A stretch of 64,000 nt of DNA from Saccharicrinis sp963677245 (GTDB lineage Bacteria > Bacteroidota > Bacteroidia > Bacteroidales > Marinilabiliaceae): positions 4,402,001 to 4,466,000 of the forward strand of contig OY781921.1 of NCBI GenBank assembly GCA_963677245.1, in the 5' to 3' direction. Both the position numbers and the translations under genes were made by a program. Under the pieces are notes generated by a model. That model was not told the origin of the DNA. It saw only the letters and a program-made list of their open reading frames with translations, and searched no databases. Positions 59,017 to 64,000 of this stretch are shown here, in pieces; position 1 is the first letter of the stretch; each line of letters opens with the position of its first letter.

Positions 59017-60453
59017 TTAATTTTTTGTTTTGGCTTTTAAAAATTGATATAAAAGTCTTACTCCAACTCCTGAACCACCTTTACCTCTGTAACTGCTTTC
59101 CTTTAAATGAAAAGAAGGACCTGCAATATCAAGGTGAATCCATGGATATGTAATGAAGTTAGATAAGAATTTACCGGCTGTAATGGCTCCTCCTTCGCGG
59201 CTACCTAAATTCTTTATGTCGGCAATGTCAGATTTAATTAAGGCATCATAATCGCTCCAGAATGGGAATTTTACAATGCGTTCGTGAGTTTCAAATCCAA
59301 CAGATTCCAGTTCATTAAATGTTGTATCATCTGCAGTACCCATGGCAACAGTAGCGTATTCACCAATAGCCATCACAGCTGAACCGGTTAAAGTAGCCAG
59401 GTCAATAACTAATTCAGGTTCGAATTTATTGGCATAACTTAAGGCATCTGCAAGTATCAATCTACCTTCCGCATCTGTGTTTATCACTTCAACGGTTTTG
59501 CCATTGTGCATGGTAAGAATATCACCAGGAACATAGGCATTTTTACCAGGGCGATTATCTGTTGCCGGAACTAATCCTATTACATGCAGAGGTAAATTAT
59601 TTTTAGCAACGGCAGCTAATGTTCCAATCACAGATGCAGCTCCGCCCATGTCACATTTCATGGTATCTAAACTTCCAGGAGGTGTTTTTAAGTTAATACC
59701 ACCTGTGTCAAAAACAACCCCTTTCCCAACTAAAATAACCGGTTTTGTATTAACCGCATTTTCTGGTTTCCATTCCAATATTGAAAAAGTAGGAGGGTCG
59801 ATACTGCCTTTGTTTACCGCTAGCAAACCACCAAATTTTAGTGCTTCAATTTTGTTTTTGTTGAATACCTCAGCATGAAATCCATCTTTTTTTGATTGTT
59901 CCAAAATGAAATCACTCAGCTGTGTTGCATTTAATTTATCAACGGGTTGGTTTACCAGATCACGTGTAATATAAACGGATTCCAATAGGTTATTTAATTC
60001 GTTTAATTCACATCCTGTAATAGCAGAACTGGCAACGTTAATATCTTTGACAATATTTTCCTTTTCCTCTTTATCAGATTTATATCTGACAAAAGTATAG
60101 GAACTTAAAACAAGACCTTCACACAATGCAACAACAGCTTCTTTATTACCTAAAACATCTACAATAGCTACATCGGAAACGTCTTCAGATTTAAGCTTCT
60201 GATAGATGCTATGCGCGTCAGTTCTCACTTTTTCAAGGTCATCATTTCCTGTTTTGTCAATTATCCGAATAAAAACTTGTTGATTTAAACGATTGATATG
60301 AACCAATGACTGTTCTTTTTGAGCCTTCTTTTTTATGTATTCTATTTCGTTATCCGAAATTTTAAAATCTTGTAATAATTCAAGGTCATTTAATAAGAAA
60401 ATTAAATTTCCTTCGTGATTTATGTCGATTGCTTTTTTTAATGTAGGACGCAT
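59017..60453 (-). CDS. Leucyl aminopeptidase, M17 family
   Basis: This 478-residue cytoplasmic zinc/manganese aminopeptidase removes N-terminal residues from peptides. The N-terminal macro-like domain (about 1-155) is diverged. The catalytic domain has the lysine of VGKGVVFDTGGINLK near residue 240, the metal-binding Asp in DTMKCDMGGAAS, and the M17 signature NTDAEGRLILADALSYA near 335. GSREGGAITAGKFL and WIHLDIAGPS complete the active site. The ATG at 60453 is chosen; the frame goes 12 codons further to a TTG. It is 61 bases after the small conserved gene. Confidence 0.94.
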   Translation of the reverse strand: MRPTLKKAIDINHEGNLIFLLNDLELLQDFKISDNEIEYIKKKAQKEQSLVHINRLNQQVFIRIIDKTGNDDLEKVRTDAHSIYQKLKSEDVSDVAIVDVLGNKEAVVALCEGLVLSSYTFVRYKSDKEEKENIVKDINVASSAITGCELNELNNLLESVYITRDLVNQPVDKLNATQLSDFILEQSKKDGFHAEVFNKNKIEALKFGGLLAVNKGSIDPPTFSILEWKPENAVNTKPVILVGKGVVFDTGGINLKTPPGSLDTMKCDMGGAASVIGTLAAVAKNNLPLHVIGLVPATDNRPGKNAYVPGDILTMHNGKTVEVINTDAEGRLILADALSYANKFEPELVIDLATLTGSAVMAIGEYATVAMGTADDTTFNELESVGFETHERIVKFPFWSDYDALIKSDIADIKNLGSREGGAITAGKFLSNFITYPWIHLDIAGPSFHLKESSYRGKGGSGVGVRLLYQFLKAKTKN

Positions 60454-60514
60454 AATTCTAACTTTATTTGTATGATACTCAAATAACAATAAGGATAGAT
60501 GAATGTTTTGGTTT

Positions 60515-60910
60515 TTAAGTAAGCATATTATTGCCGGAATTACTTTGTTGCCTGAAAAAATCTCTTGTAATTACTTTTTTTAATTCCCGATGAATAATTA
60601 ATTCAGTTAATACCTCATTGTATGGTTTGTCCGGCAGTTGACTTTCGTACAGGCTTATTTGTTTTTCACTTATATCAATTCTATACAAAAAATGCATAAA
60701 TCGATCTAAACTATCAGAGATTAAAGAAGCAACATGATCTTTCATCTGATCGAATAATTCATCATAAAAGAATTCTGCCTGTCCGGAATATTGAATTTCC
60801 AGACCGAACTCTCCAAAATCTTTTTGAATTTGTCTTCCTGTTTCTACGATCAGGTCATTTTGGCGTGAAGCTTTAATCAGGTCTTCTCTAGAGGTTGCCG
60901 GCAGTTTCAT
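60515..60910 (-). CDS. Small conserved helical protein, function unknown
   Basis: This 131-residue protein has no signal peptide and no membrane segment. It is predicted mostly helical and charged, with SREDLIKASRQNDLIVETG near the start and LTELIIHRELKKVITRDFF near the end. I do not recognise a named family, though it looks like a Bacteroidota-specific cytoplasmic protein. Its start shares one base with the stop of the DUF4837 gene (TAATG), so translation is coupled. The leucyl aminopeptidase gene follows 61 bases later. Confidence 0.8.
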   Translation of the reverse strand: MKLPATSREDLIKASRQNDLIVETGRQIQKDFGEFGLEIQYSGQAEFFYDELFDQMKDHVASLISDSLDRFMHFLYRIDISEKQISLYESQLPDKPYNEVLTELIIHRELKKVITRDFFRQQSNSGNNMLT

Positions 60911-61908
60911 TATTTTGATTGCTTAACTTGTTTGTAAGAATGCAGTATTGCTTCGAGTTGTCTAACCTGATTTCTTTTTTTAGGTTTTTCAGGATTGTAC
61001 ACGTAGCCTTCTGTTACAATAAGTTTGTTTCTTTCCTGATTTAAGTGAGCCATGCTAACAAACGGGCCTCCCATCATATCTCCCTGTACTTTCCACAAGC
61101 CTCTTAAAACAACCGTATATAATGAATCGGATGAATTAATTACATTGTAACTAACTGGAATTTGATGTTCAGTTGTCATGTATGATCCCTCTGAAGGTCC
61201 GGGAACCTGCTCCATTAAAGTTTTGTCACGACCGTTTAATAAGTATTCTTTAGAAAAAGAACCTTCTCCAACATAATCTAATTCATATATAATTAGGCCA
61301 AGGCTTGTTTTTGCTGTTTCGTGAGACATCCATAAAAAGCCATCTTCCTTTTTTCTTAAAGAAAAATCTCGTGGTACTGTTACAGAAGCGCCAAAATGAG
61401 AAGTAGTTAAATCAGATAATTCTTTATTGAAAGTTCTTTTAAAATAAGTAGTCAATCTTTCTCTTTCTGCTTTGGTAAAAAAGCCTACAAGTTTCAATTC
61501 ATTCTCTACCAGCATTTCTTTCATACTAGCGGTGTCTTTGGCAAAAATTTTAACTAAGGCTTGCTGTTTTGCCCAGGTGCCTTTGTAGAATTTAATGCCT
61601 TCCTCTTTTACGCTTTTGTCAACTTCTACCATAATTAAATTACGATAGGTTTTCATAAAATCAGAAAGTGAACGGTAGGGGATCACAGAAACATCAAACA
61701 TAGGTTCTTCCTGAGGAAGTCCCATCATAGGTTGATTCATCATTTCCCAAAGTGTTTCTCCGGCTTCGGATTTTTTTACAGCATCATTCATTACAATTAT
61801 CATAACACCTGCACTACCCGATGGATTCGGTTTGTGAGAATTGGGTTTTGTTTTACAGCTGCTAAGGATAATGGTTAACGCTAGTAAAAGGAATAAGGTA
61901 TGTTTCAT
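60910..61908 (-). CDS. DUF4837 lipoprotein
   Basis: This 332-residue lipoprotein has a signal ending in LSSC and a mature start CKTKPNS. It contains the segments LWEMMNQPMMGLPQEEPMFD and PYRSLSDFMKTYRNLIMVE near the N-terminus, and MTTEHQIPVSYN with LRGLWKVQGDMMGGPFVSM near the C-terminus, which fit the Bacteroidota family DUF4837 as I know it. The function is unknown. It probably sits on the periplasmic face of a membrane. It overlaps the next gene by one base and is followed by a transglycosylase operon member on its other side. Confidence 0.88.
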   Translation of the reverse strand: MKHTLFLLLALTIILSSCKTKPNSHKPNPSGSAGVMIIVMNDAVKKSEAGETLWEMMNQPMMGLPQEEPMFDVSVIPYRSLSDFMKTYRNLIMVEVDKSVKEEGIKFYKGTWAKQQALVKIFAKDTASMKEMLVENELKLVGFFTKAERERLTTYFKRTFNKELSDLTTSHFGASVTVPRDFSLRKKEDGFLWMSHETAKTSLGLIIYELDYVGEGSFSKEYLLNGRDKTLMEQVPGPSEGSYMTTEHQIPVSYNVINSSDSLYTVVLRGLWKVQGDMMGGPFVSMAHLNQERNKLIVTEGYVYNPEKPKKRNQVRQLEAILHSYKQVKQSK

Positions 61909-62027
61909 GATTCTCTAATTTAGTTTAAAACTTATGAAACGCAGTATGCAACTAATCTTTAATAGATTTTGGCCGGTTTCATAATTAATGAATTATTATT
62001 ATGTATTAGATTACCGTAATGGCAATT

Positions 62028-63179
62028 CTATTTTAGTTCTGCCAAATTATCTACTTCTTCTTTAATAAAAAAGAATTTGTTGGAATTGTCTTTAACCTGT
62101 ATGATCAATTTTTGACCAGGATGAATTTCTTTATTTTTCAACTTATTCCATTTCATTATATCTTCAACTGTACAATGGTAGTTGATAGCAATTTTATGAA
62201 AATACTCACCTTTTTGCACAATGTGTTCTATTGGAATGGTTTTGTATGTATTTTGAGTAGCTCTGTTTCTTTCCTGGTATTTGTATAATTCAGGTTCCTT
62301 TTGCACAAAAGTACTTGCGAAATCTTGTGGAATAAATAATCTAACGGGATCTTCATTTACAGGAATGGTTTCTTTGGTAAAAACCGGATTCAGAAAACTT
62401 AGGTCGTCGATGCTAATGCCAACAATAGTTGAAATTTGTTCAAACGAAATACTTTTTTGAATGTAAACAGTATCTAACTGGTTAAATCCAAACTTGGCAG
62501 GTTTATTTTCGATATCGTAATTTTTAAAATAACTCATGGCATAATTTGCGGCAATAAACGCAGGAACATAACCTTTTACCTGCTCGGGTAAATTGGGGCG
62601 AAGTTCCCAATAATTAGTTTTACCACCTGATCTTTCAATGGCTTTTTTTACCACTCCGGCGCCTCCATTATAAGCAGCGAGAGCCAATTGCCAATCGTTA
62701 AATGTTCGGTAAAGATACTCTAGGTATTTGCATGCGGCTTCGGTTGCCAGAACTGGATCACTTCTTTCGTCAATATAGGTGCTCACTTTTAAGTCGAACA
62801 TTGAGCCGGCATGATATAAAAATTGCCATAAGCCGGTTGCACCGGATTTAGATTTAGCTCTGGGATCAAGGGCTGATTCTATAACTGCCAGATATTTAAG
62901 TTCAAGAGGTAAATTGTATTTATCCAGGTATTCTTCAAAAAGGGGAAAATATAATTTCGAGCGACTAATGATATTGGCCAGATGATCTCTTCTTTTTACG
63001 GTGTAAACATCAATATATGCCTGAACAGATTCGTTGTAATCCAGTTGGATGGGAGTTTGATAATTAAGCGCTTCCATTCGTTTTTCAATCATCCATTCCG
63101 GAAATTGAGGAATTGTTTTTTCCTGGCTAAAACAAACGAAAGGAAATAGAATCGCAATCAGAAATACATATAATTTCAT
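62028..63179 (-). CDS. Lytic transglycosylase with C-terminal LysM domain
   Basis: This 383-residue secreted enzyme has a signal peptide ending near residue 19 (VCFSQ). The transglycosylase domain (about 95-215) has LKYLAVIESALDPRAKSK with the catalytic Glu, GATGLWQFLYHAG, YIDERSDPVLATEAAC and LAAYNGGAG. A LysM module (about 330-376, HIVQKGEYFHKIAINYHCT and IHPGQKLII) binds peptidoglycan. It cuts glycan strands in the periplasm, much like the MltD-type protein at 56.5 kb. It follows the coiled-coil gene by 68 bases. Confidence 0.92.
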   Translation of the reverse strand: MKLYVFLIAILFPFVCFSQEKTIPQFPEWMIEKRMEALNYQTPIQLDYNESVQAYIDVYTVKRRDHLANIISRSKLYFPLFEEYLDKYNLPLELKYLAVIESALDPRAKSKSGATGLWQFLYHAGSMFDLKVSTYIDERSDPVLATEAACKYLEYLYRTFNDWQLALAAYNGGAGVVKKAIERSGGKTNYWELRPNLPEQVKGYVPAFIAANYAMSYFKNYDIENKPAKFGFNQLDTVYIQKSISFEQISTIVGISIDDLSFLNPVFTKETIPVNEDPVRLFIPQDFASTFVQKEPELYKYQERNRATQNTYKTIPIEHIVQKGEYFHKIAINYHCTVEDIMKWNKLKNKEIHPGQKLIIQVKDNSNKFFFIKEEVDNLAELK

Positions 63180-63247
63180 GCGTATGCATTTATATATTAT
63201 AGACGAATGAGCTTGTATGAGAAATCATATTTCAAGCTCATTTCATA

Positions 63248-64000
63248 TTACTTTAAGTTAAAGGTCATAGTACCTATGTTTCGGCCGTCAGCAAAAACAT
63301 CAGCTGTATAATCCCCCTCAGTCAGTTCTCCGGCATCAACCTGATAATATAGGCATACATCCAGTTCATCTCCTCCATATTCAATTACTCTTTTAGCAGA
63401 ATAATTAATTTCACTGTTTTCATAGGTAAAAATATCTTCTTTGCTATGGTACAATAAAGCCCCATCCGGTCGTAATATTCTTAAGTACACGAGCTTTTCT
63501 CCAACTTCGGCAGTGATATTTTTTTGTATCGTAAAACAAATCCTGATTTTTGAAACACGGGAATATTTATTGGTCGATCTTCCTTTTGAATTCATACCGC
63601 TTGCTTCAAAATTAAAGGTTTCGAGTTTTGAAGCTATTTCAACCTTATGTTCCAGATTTTCTTTTACTTCTTCTAATTTGGAATAGTTGGTTTGAATATG
63701 CGTTACTTTTTGCCGGTATTGCTGGTTTTCTTCTTGTAATGCCTTGTTGGTTTGATTTAAAGAATCAATTTGAATGACATAGTTTTTTAAAACTTTTCGT
63801 AAGGAAGATAACTCTTTTTTATACTCCCTGATTTTTGAAGCGTTGGTTGCTTTTATGGTTTGAATTTCTTCGATAAGGTGCGATATTTTCTCACGATCCT
63901 GCTCAAGCAATTGATTAAGGGTGTCGCTATTGGTTTTTAAGGAGTCGTAATCCAATGCAAGGTTTTCAAATTCATAGGTAAGTAAATCCTTTTCAGCTAC
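63248..64000 (-). CDS. Coiled-coil envelope-type protein, start beyond window
   Basis: The frame stays open from 63248 to the window edge on the minus strand, so the N-terminus lies outside; a TTG at 63955 is not the true start. The visible 250 codons show a long heptad coiled coil (about the first 140, with LSSLRKVLKNYVIQID and KLEEVKENLEHKVEI) and a C-terminal beta domain with KIRICFTIQKNITAEVGEKL, DGALLYHSKED and TYENSEINYSAKR, ending TADVFADGRNIGTMTFN. I do not know the family; it looks like a Bacteroidota protein of unknown function. It lies just before the LysM transglycosylase gene. Confidence 0.78.
   Translation of the reverse strand, partial: VAEKDLLTYEFENLALDYDSLKTNSDTLNQLLEQDREKISHLIEEIQTIKATNASKIREYKKELSSLRKVLKNYVIQIDSLNQTNKALQEENQQYRQKVTHIQTNYSKLEEVKENLEHKVEIASKLETFNFEASGMNSKGRSTNKYSRVSKIRICFTIQKNITAEVGEKLVYLRILRPDGALLYHSKEDIFTYENSEINYSAKRVIEYGGDELDVCLYYQVDAGELTEGDYTADVFADGRNIGTMTFNLK

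Noticed and set aside
63955..64000. TTG at 63955 as the start of the last gene
   Set aside because: The frame stays open to the window edge and continues as coiled-coil sequence, so the real start is beyond 64000.

Overview
The window looks like chromosomal DNA from an AT-rich marine or gut-type member of the Bacteroidota (class Bacteroidia; the order Marinilabiliales is my best guess, not proven). The evidence is a SusC/SusD polysaccharide locus, a type IX secretion sorting domain, TAnnTTTG-type promoters with a TTG about 19 bases upstream, near absence of Shine-Dalgarno sites, many lipoproteins, a MurF-Alr fusion and several protein families known mainly from Bacteroidota (DUF4837, DUF5004, single-chain GcvP, TGS-nucleoside kinase). 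I saw no rRNA, tRNA, CRISPR array, prophage or insertion sequence.

Positions 1-17.9 kb hold a starch/maltose utilisation locus. On the minus strand are a maltose transporter, beta-phosphoglucomutase and a GH65 maltose phosphorylase (cut by the window edge), preceded by a LacI-family regulator. On the plus strand are SusC, SusD, a DUF5004 lipoprotein, a secreted protein of unknown function, a SusE/F-like starch-binding lipoprotein, a GH13 lipoprotein and a large GH13 amylase with a type IX sorting tail. The inferred flow is: the secreted and surface amylases cut starch, SusCD imports maltodextrins, the second amylase trims them in the periplasm, the MFS carrier imports maltose, and the phosphorylase plus mutase give glucose and glucose 6-phosphate. 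Copies of a GCAAACGTTTGC-like palindrome lie in both promoter regions and are the likely LacI operators.

Positions 17.9-36 kb are core genes: a polyprenyl sugar transferase, pcm, dnaB, ispE, an acyl-CoA carboxylase beta subunit with its biotin carrier, an LptF/LptG permease, tgt, a glycosyltransferase overlapping an ECF sigma factor, rsmG, rpmH, a PASTA protein, an RluD-type pseudouridine synthase, ddl and gcvP.

Positions 36-49 kb hold a metallo-hydrolase, a HAD phosphatase, rsmI, tdk, the murF-alr fusion, a TlpA-like thioredoxin lipoprotein, meaB, a DUF1573 protein and lpdA. Positions 49-64 kb are nearly all minus strand: a small TM2/DUF2752/sensor-kinase operon, a TGS-domain nucleoside kinase, uvrA, two lytic transglycosylases, pdxA, a leucyl aminopeptidase, DUF4837 and small conserved proteins, ending in a coiled-coil protein cut by the window edge.

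I found no clearly new defence or mobile system. The best leads are the phased LacI operator array, a domain shared by an unknown secreted protein and the amylase N-terminus, the substrate-binding-domain histidine kinase operon, a queuine transglycosylase lacking its zinc cysteines, and a 123-base inverted-repeat element near 51.7 kb.
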